Shown: piece after piece, positions 1 to 7,862 of the stretch
How positions within the stretch are numbered: the first letter of the stretch is position 1
Layout: the number at the start of each line of letters is the position of its first letter
NCBI RefSeq assembly: GCF_002213425.1
Contig: NZ_NJGV01000002.1
Location: forward strand, 248,001 to 312,000
Direction of reading: 5' to 3'
Origin: Herbaspirillum aquaticum
GTDB lineage: Bacteria > Pseudomonadota > Gammaproteobacteria > Burkholderiales > Burkholderiaceae_D
DNA: 64,000 nucleotides
The notes under the pieces: generated by a model
Seen by the model: only the letters and a program-made list of their open reading frames with translations
Databases searched by the model: none
Told to the model about the DNA's origin: nothing
Made by a program: the position numbers and the translations under genes

Positions 1-278
1 ACCGCGATTCATCCCTGTCCAAGATGTATAACAAATGATGTCCGGGTAGCTTTATACCATGAAACCATGCACGCGCCGTCATAAGTCAAACCATAAAGAT
101 GTTCGTCCGGTAAAATGCTTGCTTGTTCCCCGCTGGACAAAACTTCCGGGCGAACCGCGACAGGCAGGTCCATGGCGGCCTTGCCGCTCGCCGTGCGCAT
201 TGCCAGCCGAGATCGGCCGTTCGCCTGCCCGCGAACGCCCCCGTGAGCCATCTGCCCTCGTTACCGCCACTGCATATC
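1..278. other. Non-coding region upstream of alr
   Basis: No convincing gene is visible. Short open frames on both strands have no recognisable product and no plausible ribosome-binding site. A TAAAAT hexamer at 111-116 could be the -10 element of an alr promoter on the plus strand, but I see no good -35 element at the right distance. The gene to the left lies outside the window. Confidence 0.5.
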
Positions 279-1358
279 ATGCCAAGACCGATCGTCGCTT
301 CCATCAGCATTTCCGCACTTCAACACAATCTTGCCGTCGCCCGCGCCCATGCGCCCAACGCCCGCGTCTGGGGCGTGCTCAAGGCCAACGGCTATGGCCA
401 CGGGCTGGAACGTGCCATGCGCGGCTTTGCCGCCGCCGACGGGCTGGCGCTGGTCGAGCCGGATTACGCGGTACGCCTGCGCGAGCTGGGGTGGACCAAG
501 CCCATCCTGCTGCTGGAGGGTTTCTTTGATGCCGATGACCTGCCGGTGCTGGCCCGCCATGACATCCAGTTCGCCGTGCATTGCGATGAACAGATAGTGA
601 TGCTGGAACGATTCGTCACCGATGCCGGCTTTCATGTGCACTTGAAAATGAACAGCGGCATGAACCGCCTGGGTTTCAAGCCCGAGGCCTTTCACGCTGC
701 CCATGCGCGCGTGAGCAAGATCGCCAGCGTACGCAGCATCACCATGATGACCCACTTCGCCAATGCCGACGATGCGCTCAACCCGTCCTTGCCGCTGTCC
801 GAGCAGGTGCGCCGCTTCCAGGCCGGCACCGAAGGCCTGCCCGGTCCCCGCAGTCTTTGCAATTCCGCTGCCGACCTGATGCATGGCGAGCTGGCCCATG
901 ACTGGGTGCGTCCCGGCATCATGCTGTACGGCGGCACCCCGGGCGGTGGCAGTGCCGCCGATTTCGGCCTGCGCGCGGCGATGACGCTGGAAAGCCGGAT
1001 CATCGGCGTGCAGGACATCGTCCCGGGTGAAGCCATCGGCTACGGCAGCCGCTTCGTGGCCGACAAGCCGATGCGTGTCGGGGTGGTCGCCTGCGGCTAT
1101 GCCGACGGTTATCCGCGCCATGCACCCACCGGCACGCCCGTGCTGGTGGACGGCGTCAAGACCGGTACCGTGGGGCGGGTATCGATGGACATGCTGTGCG
1201 TGGACCTGACCGAGCTTGCCGGCGCCGGTGTGGGCAGCCGCGTCGAGCTGTGGGGCCAGCAGCTGCCCATCGATGAGGTCGCCTTTGCGGCGGGTACGAT
1301 CGGATATGAATTGATGTGCGCGCTGGCCCCACGGGTGGCGGTGCGTGAAGTGGACTGA
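279..1358 (+). CDS. alr: Alanine racemase
   Basis: A PLP-dependent racemase that interconverts L- and D-alanine in the cytoplasm and supplies D-Ala for peptidoglycan. The protein is 359 residues, usual for the family. The PLP-binding lysine is K35 in the motif VLKANGYGHG. The C-terminal beta domain carries IGYGSRF with the second catalytic tyrosine, and SMDMLCVDL follows. The open frame extends 52 codons further upstream, but that extension is low-complexity and unlike the family, so the ATG at 279 starting MPRPIVASI is preferred. radA follows on the same strand 88 nt downstream with a hairpin between, so the two may be co-transcribed. Whether a second racemase (dadX) exists elsewhere cannot be judged here. 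Confidence 0.95.
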   Translation: MPRPIVASISISALQHNLAVARAHAPNARVWGVLKANGYGHGLERAMRGFAAADGLALVEPDYAVRLRELGWTKPILLLEGFFDADDLPVLARHDIQFAVHCDEQIVMLERFVTDAGFHVHLKMNSGMNRLGFKPEAFHAAHARVSKIASVRSITMMTHFANADDALNPSLPLSEQVRRFQAGTEGLPGPRSLCNSAADLMHGELAHDWVRPGIMLYGGTPGGGSAADFGLRAAMTLESRIIGVQDIVPGEAIGYGSRFVADKPMRVGVVACGYADGYPRHAPTGTPVLVDGVKTGTVGRVSMDMLCVDLTELAGAGVGSRVELWGQQLPIDEVAFAAGTIGYELMCALAPRVAVREVD

Positions 1359-1372
1359 ACAAAAAAAGATGA

Positions 1373-1397
1373 ACTTCCCGGCAGATTTCCGGGAAGT
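1373..1397 (+). repeat. Intercistronic hairpin between alr and radA
   Basis: A perfect 9-bp inverted repeat, ACTTCCCGG and CCGGGAAGT, is separated by 7 nt. It lies just after the alr stop codon. An A-run precedes it but no T-run follows on the plus strand, so it is not a classical terminator for alr. It may be an mRNA-stabilising or weak attenuating stem. Confidence 0.5.
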
Positions 1398-1446
1398 GTC
1401 AGCAGGCATACCCAGGTAGAGTAGAGCAGAGAGCGGCAAGGCGACG

Positions 1447-2832
1447 ATGGCGAAGGTCAAGACCAATTACACCTGCACCGAATGCGGCGGGGTCAGCAAC
1501 AAATGGGCCGGCCAGTGTCCGGCCTGCGGCCAGTGGAATACCCTGGTCGAGACGCTGGTGGAGACGGGTGGCGGCAATCGCTATTCGTCGACCCCGCAAA
1601 GCCTGGCGCAGACCGCACCGGTGTTGAGCCTGGCTGATATCGAAGCGATCGACGTGCCGCGCTTTGGCACCGGCATCGAGGAATTCGACCGCGTGCTGGG
1701 CGGTGGCTTGGTGCCGGGCGGCGTGGCGCTGATCGGGGGCGACCCTGGCATCGGCAAGTCCACGCTGCTGCTGCAGGCGCTGGCCAATATCTCCAAACTG
1801 AAGAAGGTGCTCTATGTGAGCGGGGAAGAGTCCGGCTCGCAGATCGCCTTGCGCGCCAAGCGCCTGGCGGTGGATGCCCGTGAACTGCAACTGCAGGCCG
1901 AGATCCAGCTGGAAAAGATCCTGGCCACCCTGGCCGAGCACAAACCTGAAGTGGCCGTGATCGACTCGATCCAGACCGTCTACTCGGATGCCCTGACTTC
2001 GGCTCCCGGCTCGGTGGCGCAGGTGCGCGAATGCGCGGCGCAATTGACGCGGGTCGCCAAGACCTCCGGCATCACCATCATCATGGTCGGCCACGTGACC
2101 AAGGAAGGCGCGCTGGCCGGGCCACGCGTGCTGGAACACATCGTCGATACCGTGCTGTACTTCGAGGGCGACACCCATTCCAGCTTCCGCCTGGTGCGTG
2201 CCTTCAAGAACCGCTTCGGGGCAGTGAACGAACTGGGCGTGTTTGCGATGACCGAGAAGGGCCTCAAAGGGGTCTCCAATCCTTCGGCCCTGTTCCTTTC
2301 CCAGCACGAAAACCAGGTGCCCGGCTCCTGTGTCATGGTGACCCAGGAGGGCACGCGTCCGCTGCTGGTGGAAATCCAGGCGCTGGTGGACAGCTCGCAC
2401 GTTCCCAACGCGCGCCGCCTGTCGGTGGGCCTGGAGCAGAATCGCTTGGCCATGCTGCTGGCGGTACTGCACCGTCATGCGGGCGTAGCCGCTTTCGATC
2501 AGGATGTCTTCATCAATGCAGTCGGCGGAGTGAAGATTACTGAACCCGCCGCCGACCTGGCGGTGCTGCTGGCGATCAATTCTTCGATGCGCAACAAACC
2601 CCTGCCGCGTGGGCTGGTGGTCTTCGGGGAAGTCGGGCTGGCCGGCGAGATCCGTCCGGCACCGCGCGGCCAGGAGCGCTTGCGCGAGGCCGCCAAGCTG
2701 GGCTTCTCCATTGCCGTGATTCCCAAAGCGAATGCGCCCAAGCAGGCCATCGAGGGCTTGAAGGTGATTGCGGTGGAACGTATCGACGACGCCTTGCAGA
2801 AGGCGCGCGAGATCGACGACTACGCGGCCTGA
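1447..2832 (+). CDS. radA: DNA repair protein RadA (Sms)
   Basis: A RecA-related ATPase that promotes branch migration during recombinational repair. The 461-residue protein has the full family layout. A C4 zinc finger sits at C10, C13, C24 and C27. The P-loop GGDPGIGKST lies near residue 97. The RadA-specific KNRFG motif is present in FKNRFGAVNELGVF. The C-terminal third is the Lon-protease-like domain, including GEVGLAGEIRP. The ATG at 1447 follows a GGCAAGG-like ribosome-binding site. It converges with the minus-strand FlhE-like gene, only 30 nt away, with no obvious terminator between them. Confidence 0.97.
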   Translation: MAKVKTNYTCTECGGVSNKWAGQCPACGQWNTLVETLVETGGGNRYSSTPQSLAQTAPVLSLADIEAIDVPRFGTGIEEFDRVLGGGLVPGGVALIGGDPGIGKSTLLLQALANISKLKKVLYVSGEESGSQIALRAKRLAVDARELQLQAEIQLEKILATLAEHKPEVAVIDSIQTVYSDALTSAPGSVAQVRECAAQLTRVAKTSGITIIMVGHVTKEGALAGPRVLEHIVDTVLYFEGDTHSSFRLVRAFKNRFGAVNELGVFAMTEKGLKGVSNPSALFLSQHENQVPGSCVMVTQEGTRPLLVEIQALVDSSHVPNARRLSVGLEQNRLAMLLAVLHRHAGVAAFDQDVFINAVGGVKITEPAADLAVLLAINSSMRNKPLPRGLVVFGEVGLAGEIRPAPRGQERLREAAKLGFSIAVIPKANAPKQAIEGLKVIAVERIDDALQKAREIDDYAA

Positions 2833-2862
2833 ACCCCAAGCTGAGCCTGTGCTGGCACCGGA

Positions 2863-3432
2863 TCAGCCGGGCGTGTCGAAGGTGACGATGACCTGGTTGA
2901 CCTCGCCCTTGATGGGCGGCTCGCCTGTGCGGGCCGTACCACGCACGCTGTAGTGCAGCTGGAAAGGCTGGCCTGCATCGCGGCCATTGAAGAATTCGGT
3001 ACTGCCGGCATTGGCCTGGCTCACGTCCCAGCATACCCCCGCATCTTTCCAGCATAGCCTGGCCTCGAAGCCAGGCGGCTTGCTGGCCAGCGTATAGCGC
3101 CAGCTGACCCTGCGGATGATCGCGCCGGCCGGTATCTGTCCCACCACCTTGAATTGCGTGATGTAGTCGGCATTGCGGGCACGGATGTCCGGGCCGGGCT
3201 CGTCGGAGGCATAGGCGCCCGTCGGGCCGCCTTGTGGCGGCGCGATGCTGAGCGGCGAGGGGCTATTGGGAATGACAGGCGAAACGATCACGATGGGACG
3301 CTTGCTGCCGTCGCTTCCTGCTGCGGGGATGCTCAGGTTGCGGTCCGCGTGGGTCTGCGCCCACGCCAAAGCGGGCATAGAGGCGCACAGGAGCCAGGGC
3401 AGCAGGCGCCAGCGGGATGCCTGCTCAGGCAT
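2863..3432 (-). CDS. Exported FlhE-like protein, last gene of the envZ-ompR operon
   Basis: A 189-residue protein with a signal peptide of about 26 residues ending in ALAWAQ, then a proline-rich stretch (residues about 35-80), then a C-terminal domain of about 100 residues. That domain resembles flagellar FlhE: a VSWRYTLAS segment, the pair of cysteines in RLCWKDAGVC, and the ending NQVIVTF match FlhE landmarks VSWRYQLLS, RLC...RC and NQVIVNY as I remember them. FlhE is a periplasmic protein of about 130 residues encoded beside flhBA, so both the extension and the location are unusual. The ATG overlaps the envZ stop by 8 nt, implying translational coupling. The similarity is from memory, and a periplasmic function tied to EnvZ signalling is only inferred. 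Confidence 0.75.
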   Translation of the reverse strand: MPEQASRWRLLPWLLCASMPALAWAQTHADRNLSIPAAGSDGSKRPIVIVSPVIPNSPSPLSIAPPQGGPTGAYASDEPGPDIRARNADYITQFKVVGQIPAGAIIRRVSWRYTLASKPPGFEARLCWKDAGVCWDVSQANAGSTEFFNGRDAGQPFQLHYSVRGTARTGEPPIKGEVNQVIVTFDTPG

Positions 3433-4786
3433 GGCGGCGATGGCCCTTCAAGGGCAGGGAGATCTGTACCAGCAGCCCGCCGTGGGTTTCTTCATGGCCC
3501 TTCAGCAGCAGCTTGCCATTGTGCTTGAGTACGATGCGGTTGACGATGGCCAGGCCCAGGCCGGAGCCGTTGGCTTGCCCGCGGGCCGTATCCAGACGGG
3601 TGAAGGGGCGCAGCAGGCGTTCGCATTCGCTCTCGGGCACGCCCGGGCCATGGTCAAAGACGTCCACCACCACCTGATGGCCCTCGATACGGCTGCGTAC
3701 GTGGATTTCTGCGCAATCGGTGCCGGGCGTCTTGCCGTAGCGGCGTGCGTTCTCGATCAGGTTGCTGAAGACGCGCGCCAGCTCGGTGCCATTGCCTGCG
3801 ACCTCGGTGGCGGGCGTAATTTCGGTAGTGAGCTTGACGTCCGACAGACGGCCAGATTTGGCCGCCACGTCTTCCAGTACGCCTGCCAGGTCGATGCTTT
3901 CCAGGCTGTTGGCATCGAAGGGTTTTGCATAGTCGAGGAACTGGCCGATGATGCTGTCCATCTGCGCCAGGTCCGAATGCATGCCATCACGCGATTCATC
4001 GGACAGGTTGGCCATCTCCACTTCCAGCTGCATGCGCGCCAGGGGGGTGCGCAGGTCGTGCGAGATGCCGGCCAGGATCAGGGCGCGGTCCGATTCGATG
4101 CGATTGAGGTCGGCCACCATCTGGTTGAAGCTGCGGTTGGCTTCCTCGATCTCGGTCGGGCCGGATTCAGGCAGCGGTTCGGGCTGCCGTCCCTTGGCGA
4201 TGGCGCGGGCCGCCGCTGTCAGGCGGGCCAGGGGCTGGTTGATGAGGGTGGAGATGAAGACCGCGCCGATCAGCGACAGGAACAGCGCAATCGAACCCCA
4301 GCCCAGCCATTGCAGGCCGGAGGTGCGGTCCAGTCTTCCCCGGTCCAGCATCAGCCAGTATTGGTCGTCGTCGATGTTGAAACTGATCCAGAAGCCTTCC
4401 ACCTCATTCACGCTGGAGGCAAAGATGGTGTTCTCATCCAGCGACTGGCGCACGTAGTACTCCAATTCCGGGACGATGGGCGAATCCTCAGGCGGTACGA
4501 TGCGGTCGCTCTTTTCCAGCGGGTAGATGCGGATGCCTTCATTGCTGGCCAGGTCGAACAGCAGCTCCCGGCGCATCTCAGGGGCCGAGTGCGTCAGCGC
4601 AGCGCGGGTAATGGTGACCACCGAGACGATCTGGGCGGCCAGCTGCTCCGCACGCGGTCCGCGTTCGACCATGCGAAAGCTGGCCACCCAGGCCACCATG
4701 CTGGCGGTGATCAGGAAGGTCAGTAGGAAGAAGGTGCGCCAGAACAGGCCGTTGCTGAACCATCCGGATTGAGGGCGGGTTTTCAT
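3425..4786 (-). CDS. envZ: Sensor histidine kinase EnvZ
   Basis: An inner-membrane sensor kinase that phosphorylates and dephosphorylates OmpR. The N-terminal membrane helix spans about residues 14-36, a periplasmic region of about 125 residues follows, a second helix ends near residue 190, and then come HAMP, the phosphoacceptor motif GISHDLRTPLARMQ, and an ATPase domain with NLIENARRYG, DHGPGVP and GSGLGLAIV. The length is 453 residues, as usual for EnvZ. A TTG two codons upstream (4792) is possible; the ATG at 4786 is preferred because neither has a strong ribosome-binding site. The gene starts 37 nt after ompR, and its stop codon lies inside the start of the FlhE-like gene. Confidence 0.93.
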   Translation of the reverse strand: MKTRPQSGWFSNGLFWRTFFLLTFLITASMVAWVASFRMVERGPRAEQLAAQIVSVVTITRAALTHSAPEMRRELLFDLASNEGIRIYPLEKSDRIVPPEDSPIVPELEYYVRQSLDENTIFASSVNEVEGFWISFNIDDDQYWLMLDRGRLDRTSGLQWLGWGSIALFLSLIGAVFISTLINQPLARLTAAARAIAKGRQPEPLPESGPTEIEEANRSFNQMVADLNRIESDRALILAGISHDLRTPLARMQLEVEMANLSDESRDGMHSDLAQMDSIIGQFLDYAKPFDANSLESIDLAGVLEDVAAKSGRLSDVKLTTEITPATEVAGNGTELARVFSNLIENARRYGKTPGTDCAEIHVRSRIEGHQVVVDVFDHGPGVPESECERLLRPFTRLDTARGQANGSGLGLAIVNRIVLKHNGKLLLKGHEETHGGLLVQISLPLKGHRRHA

Positions 4787-4823
4787 CGGCAAACGGCCTG
4801 CAGGTCAGGGGTGAAGCGGGAGA

Positions 4824-5585
4824 TCAGCGCGGTTTCCCTTCCGGGATGAAGACATAGCCCAGGCCCCACACGGTCTGGATGTACAGCGGGTTGGCCGGAT
4901 CAGGTTCGATCAGCTTGCGCAGGCGCGAAATCTGCACATCCAGGCTGCGGTCGAAGACTTCATATTCGCGGCCGCGAGCCATTTCCATCAGCTTTTCACG
5001 CGACAGCGGTTGGCGGGCGTTGCGTGCAAATACCTTCAATACAGAAAATTCGCCCGTGGTCAGGGAAATGGTTTCGCCGTTCTTCTTCAGGGTACGGGTG
5101 CCCAGGTCAAGGATGAAATCGCCGAATTCAAAGGTCTCCGGGGTTTCCGAAGGCGCGCCCGGCAGTTCATCCGGACCCTTGCGGCGCAGCACCGCGTTGA
5201 TGCGGGCCACCAGTTCACGCGGGTTGAAGGGCTTGGGGAGATAGTCATCGGCGCCCATTTCCAGGCCGATGATGCGGTCCACGTCCTCGCCCTTGGCGGT
5301 GAGCATGATGATGGGTGTCTGGTCGCCGGCACCGCGCAGGCGGCGGCAGATGGCCAGGCCGTCTTCGCCGGGCAGCATCAGGTCCAATACCAGCAGGTCG
5401 TAGCGCTCGCGGATCCAGAGCTTGTTCATGGCCTGGGCGTTTTCGGCCGTGACCACGTTGAAACCTTGCTCGGTCAGGTAGCGGCGCAGCAGGTCGCGCA
5501 AGCGGATGTCATCATCCACCACCAACACTTTGAATTGATTGGCGGATGTTGTCGTATTAGTATTGTTGCCGTGGGTCGTATTCAT
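4824..5585 (-). CDS. ompR: Response regulator OmpR
   Basis: The DNA-binding partner of EnvZ. The receiver domain has the acidic cluster D24-D26, the phosphoacceptor D68 in LLVLDLMLPGEDG, and the lysine of PKPFNPREL. The winged-helix domain contains GREYEVFDRSLDVQISRLR and ends in VWGLGYVFIPEG. The sequence is very close to enterobacterial OmpR over its whole length, including the linker ELPGAPS. I chose the ATG at 5585, preceded by AGG-CACC, giving 253 residues with a short Asn/Thr-rich lead; the frame stays open 18 codons further upstream. It is first in the operon ompR-envZ-FlhE-like. TTAC repeats upstream suggest autoregulation. Confidence 0.95.
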   Translation of the reverse strand: MNTTHGNNTNTTTSANQFKVLVVDDDIRLRDLLRRYLTEQGFNVVTAENAQAMNKLWIRERYDLLVLDLMLPGEDGLAICRRLRGAGDQTPIIMLTAKGEDVDRIIGLEMGADDYLPKPFNPRELVARINAVLRRKGPDELPGAPSETPETFEFGDFILDLGTRTLKKNGETISLTTGEFSVLKVFARNARQPLSREKLMEMARGREYEVFDRSLDVQISRLRKLIEPDPANPLYIQTVWGLGYVFIPEGKPR

Positions 5586-5638
5586 GGTGCCTATGGTAGC
5601 GTCTTGGCGATTTTGAGCAAGTCGGGGCTGTTGATCCA

Positions 5639-5661
5639 TTACAAACTGTTACATACCTTAC
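5639..5661. promoter_or_regulatory. Phased TTAC direct repeats upstream of ompR (candidate regulator site)
   Basis: TTAC occurs at 5639, 5649 and 5658, a spacing of 10 then 9 bp, so all three lie on nearly the same helix face. Read on the minus strand they are GTAA repeats. OmpR/CpxR-family regulators bind such head-to-tail repeats with about one helical turn between half-sites. The block lies between ompR and the divergent exported gene, next to a TATAAG hexamer on the minus strand (plus positions 5671-5676) that could be the ompR -10 element. Binding is inferred. Confidence 0.4.
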
Positions 5662-5773
5662 CTTAATCATCTTATACCATCGCGGCCTGCGGCCTAAACT
5701 GGAATCACGTCGGGAAAGCAACGTTGTCACCGCTTTCTCTTCCCTGATTCTCTGTCTCCGGAAAAATCGCATT

Positions 5774-6055
5774 ATGAAGATTGCAGTCGTCAACAAGCTA
5801 TGTCTGGCAGCGATGCTGGCGCTCGGTGTGGGAGCGGCCGCGCTGGCTGGCCCCCCGCAGGGCGGCCGGCCGATGCCTGGGCAGCCGGGCGACTTCAGGC
5901 AGCATGCCGGTGATTTCAACCCGCAGGATCATCGCAACCAGATCGCCAGCGACCAGGAGCAGCGCCGCAACGGCAAGCTCAGTGCTGATGAGCGCCGCGA
6001 ATTGCGTCGCCAGATCAACGAAGTCGGCCAGGATATCTATCGCGTCAAACGTTGA
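5774..6055 (+). CDS. Small exported protein of unknown function
   Basis: A 93-residue protein. The first 25 residues are a signal peptide ending ALA before GPPQGG. The mature part is short, rich in Gly, Pro, Arg and Gln, then helical and highly charged in the C-terminal half (LSADERRELRRQINEVG). I do not recognise a named family, although small secreted proteins with a similar ERRELRRQI ending are common in Burkholderiales. It is divergent from ompR, shares the TTAC-repeat region with it, and is followed by a strong terminator, so it is a single-gene unit. A role as an OmpR-regulated envelope protein is conceivable but unproven. No strong ribosome-binding site is visible before the ATG. Confidence 0.7.
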   Translation: MKIAVVNKLCLAAMLALGVGAAALAGPPQGGRPMPGQPGDFRQHAGDFNPQDHRNQIASDQEQRRNGKLSADERRELRRQINEVGQDIYRVKR

Positions 6056-6102
6056 GTTCGCAGTGAGGGAAAGATTCCCGCTCAAGTGAACAAAAAGCTA
6101 AG

Positions 6103-6139
6103 GAAAAAGCCCGAGTGCAACGCATTCGGGCTTTTTCTT
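6103..6139. terminator. Bidirectional rho-independent terminator
   Basis: A stem of AAAAGCCCGAGTGC against GCATTCGGGCTTTT (one wobble pair) with a 3-nt loop is flanked by A and T runs on opposite sides. It lies between the convergent small exported gene and the permease gene and can serve both. Confidence 0.85.
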
Positions 6140-6166
6140 TGGCAAGGACTGGCGATGAGGCAGCAG

Positions 6167-6832
6167 TCAGTGCTGATGTGCCTTGCCCAGCCGTTTCTCC
6201 AGCCGGTGCTGCAGGGCCTCGAAGCACAGGCTCAACATCCAGTAAATGGCTGCAGCAGCCAGGTAGAGCGGCAGCGGACGGAAGGTCACGGCGATGACTT
6301 CCTTGGTGGCCAGCATCAGTTCGGTCACGTTGATGACCGACACCAGCGAGGTATCCTTGATGAGGCTGATGAGCGTATTGCTCATCGACGGCACCGCGAT
6401 GCGCACCGCCTGCGGCACGATGATGTAGCGCAGGGTCTGGAAGTAGGTCAGCCCGACGCTGTATGAAGCATTCCACTGTCCGTGCGTCACGCCCAGGATG
6501 GCACCGCGCAGGCTTTCCGAGAGGTAAGCCCCGGCGTTGAGACTCAAGGTCAGGACGCCTGCCGTCAGCGGCGAGAACTCGATGCCGATCCCCGGCAAGC
6601 CGTAATACACCACAAAGATCTGCACCAGCAGGGGCGTGCCACGCATCATGCTGACATAGACCGCGGCCGGCCAGTGGATAGGTCGCCAAGGAACGATGCG
6701 CGCCACCGCCAGCACGAAGCCCAGCAACAGTCCGCCGACCATTGAGGCCAGCGCAAAGAGCAGGGTGTAGCCCACGCCCTTGGCCAGGGTCGGGGCGGCT
6801 TGCTGCAGCAGTTCGAGGATTTCCATAAGCAT
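6167..6832 (-). CDS. tcyL: Polar amino acid (cystine-type) ABC transporter permease
   Basis: An inner-membrane permease of the His/Glu/Gln/Arg family, 221 residues. The first helix starts GVGYTLLFAL and the family MRGTPLLVQ motif follows. The signature loop is in LSLNAGAYLSESLRGAI, and the coupling segment ALRIAVPSMSN-like NTLISLIKDTSL is clear. Overall it most resembles E. coli YecS (TcyL), matching the FliY/TcyJ-like binding protein upstream. The start codon has no visible ribosome-binding site and begins six nt after the U-tract of a terminator-like hairpin, so its expression should be far below that of the binding protein. No ATPase gene (tcyN type) is adjacent. Confidence 0.85.
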   Translation of the reverse strand: MLMEILELLQQAAPTLAKGVGYTLLFALASMVGGLLLGFVLAVARIVPWRPIHWPAAVYVSMMRGTPLLVQIFVVYYGLPGIGIEFSPLTAGVLTLSLNAGAYLSESLRGAILGVTHGQWNASYSVGLTYFQTLRYIIVPQAVRIAVPSMSNTLISLIKDTSLVSVINVTELMLATKEVIAVTFRPLPLYLAAAAIYWMLSLCFEALQHRLEKRLGKAHQH

Positions 6833-6838
6833 TCGAAT

Positions 6839-6868
6839 AAAAAAATTATCCCCGCGATGCGGGGATAA
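6839..6868 (-). terminator. Intercistronic terminator/attenuator between tcyJ and tcyL
   Basis: On the minus strand a perfect 10-bp stem TTATCCCCGC/GCGGGGATAA with a 3-nt loop is followed directly by seven U residues, a textbook intrinsic terminator. It lies between the binding-protein gene and the permease gene. It would end most transcripts after tcyJ and allow partial read-through into tcyL. Confidence 0.85.
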
Positions 6869-6874
6869 GTCGGT

Positions 6875-6896
6875 CCGCCCGGATCGTCCCGGGCGG
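6875..6896 (-). repeat. GC-rich hairpin directly after tcyJ
   Basis: An 8-bp inverted repeat, CCGCCCGG and CCGGGCGG, sits 6 nt before the terminator stem and just downstream of the tcyJ stop. Such stems protect upstream mRNA from 3' exonucleases, as in histidine-transport operons. The role here is inferred. Confidence 0.5.
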
Positions 6897-6921
6897 GGTG
6901 CAGCGCGGGCTGGGGCGCGCC

Positions 6922-7725
6922 TTATTGTGCTTTCGGCGGCTGGCTCACGTCAATGCCGAACCACTTTTCGGAGGCGGCCTTGAAGCTGCCGTCGGCCTTG
7001 ATGTCGGCCAAGGCCTTGTTCAGCGCGGCCTTGAACTCCGGGTTGCCCTTGCGGAAGGGGATGCCGATCTTGTCGACGGTGCCGATGGGGCTACCGGCCT
7101 TCAGCGGCAGGTTGGTCGACTTCAGGATATAGCCGACCAGCAGGCTGTCGTTGAGGGCCGCATCGATACGGCCGGCGGCCAGGTCAGCCAGGTACTCGGG
7201 CGAACCCGGATAGGTACGCACGTCGATGCCCGCCACGGCCTTGGCCTTCTGTTCGAAGTTGGTGCCCTGGCCCAGGCCCAGCTTCTTGCCCTTCAGGTCG
7301 TCCAGGCTCTTGAACTCGCGCTTTTCGTCCTTGCGCACGATCAGCTGGGCGCTGGAGAGGGTGTACGGCTCGGAGAAATCAAAAGCTTTCTGGCGCTCGT
7401 CGGTGATGCCGACCTGGTTGATGATGACGTCATACTTGCCGGCGCCCAGGCCGGCCAGGATGCCGCTCCACTCGGTCGTGGTGAACACCGGCTTGACGCC
7501 CAGCTTGGCTGCCAGCAGCTTGGCTACGTCGACTTCGAAGCCGGTCAGTTCGCCCGTCTTGGCATCCTTGAAGTTGAACGGGGGATAGTTGCCCTCCAGG
7601 GCCACCTTCAGGGTGCCGCTGCTCTTGACCGATTCCAGCAGGTCGGCCGCCGACACGCTCAGGCTGGACGCCAGCAGGGTCGCGCCGACACCGGCCAGCA
7701 GCCATTGCTTGATATTCTTCTTCAT
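6922..7725 (-). CDS. tcyJ: Periplasmic cystine-type amino-acid binding protein
   Basis: A solute-binding protein of ABC family 3, 267 residues, with a signal peptide ending SVSA before ADLLE. Motifs typical of the cystine binder FliY/TcyJ are present: LKVALEGNYPPFNF, LTGFEVDVAKLLA, YDVIINQVGITDERQ, and GLGQGTNFE, then DVRTYPGSPEYLADLAAGRIDA. The ending SEKWFGIDVS also matches. The ATG at 7725 follows TAAGGA at good spacing. It is first in a two-gene unit with tcyL, separated by a terminator. Cystine is the likeliest ligand; related binders of other polar amino acids cannot be excluded. The old name fliY does not imply a flagellar role. Confidence 0.87.
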   Translation of the reverse strand: MKKNIKQWLLAGVGATLLASSLSVSAADLLESVKSSGTLKVALEGNYPPFNFKDAKTGELTGFEVDVAKLLAAKLGVKPVFTTTEWSGILAGLGAGKYDVIINQVGITDERQKAFDFSEPYTLSSAQLIVRKDEKREFKSLDDLKGKKLGLGQGTNFEQKAKAVAGIDVRTYPGSPEYLADLAAGRIDAALNDSLLVGYILKSTNLPLKAGSPIGTVDKIGIPFRKGNPEFKAALNKALADIKADGSFKAASEKWFGIDVSQPPKAQ

Positions 7726-7862
7726 AATTTGATGTCCTTATAAAAACTTTCGCCACAAAAACTGCAGCCAGGCGGCAATGATGCCCTCGTTTTGCCGAAC
7801 TGCAAGGGCTGGCTTAAGACTTTGATGTAGAAAGCTTATGCCCGACGCGGTTCCCGGTCGCC

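Noticed and set aside
6922-7725. A flagellar role suggested by similarity to FliY and, nearby, to FlhE
   Set aside because: FliY of enterobacteria is a cystine-binding protein (TcyJ) named for its location. No flagellar gene is in the window, so the two similarities do not make a flagellar locus.
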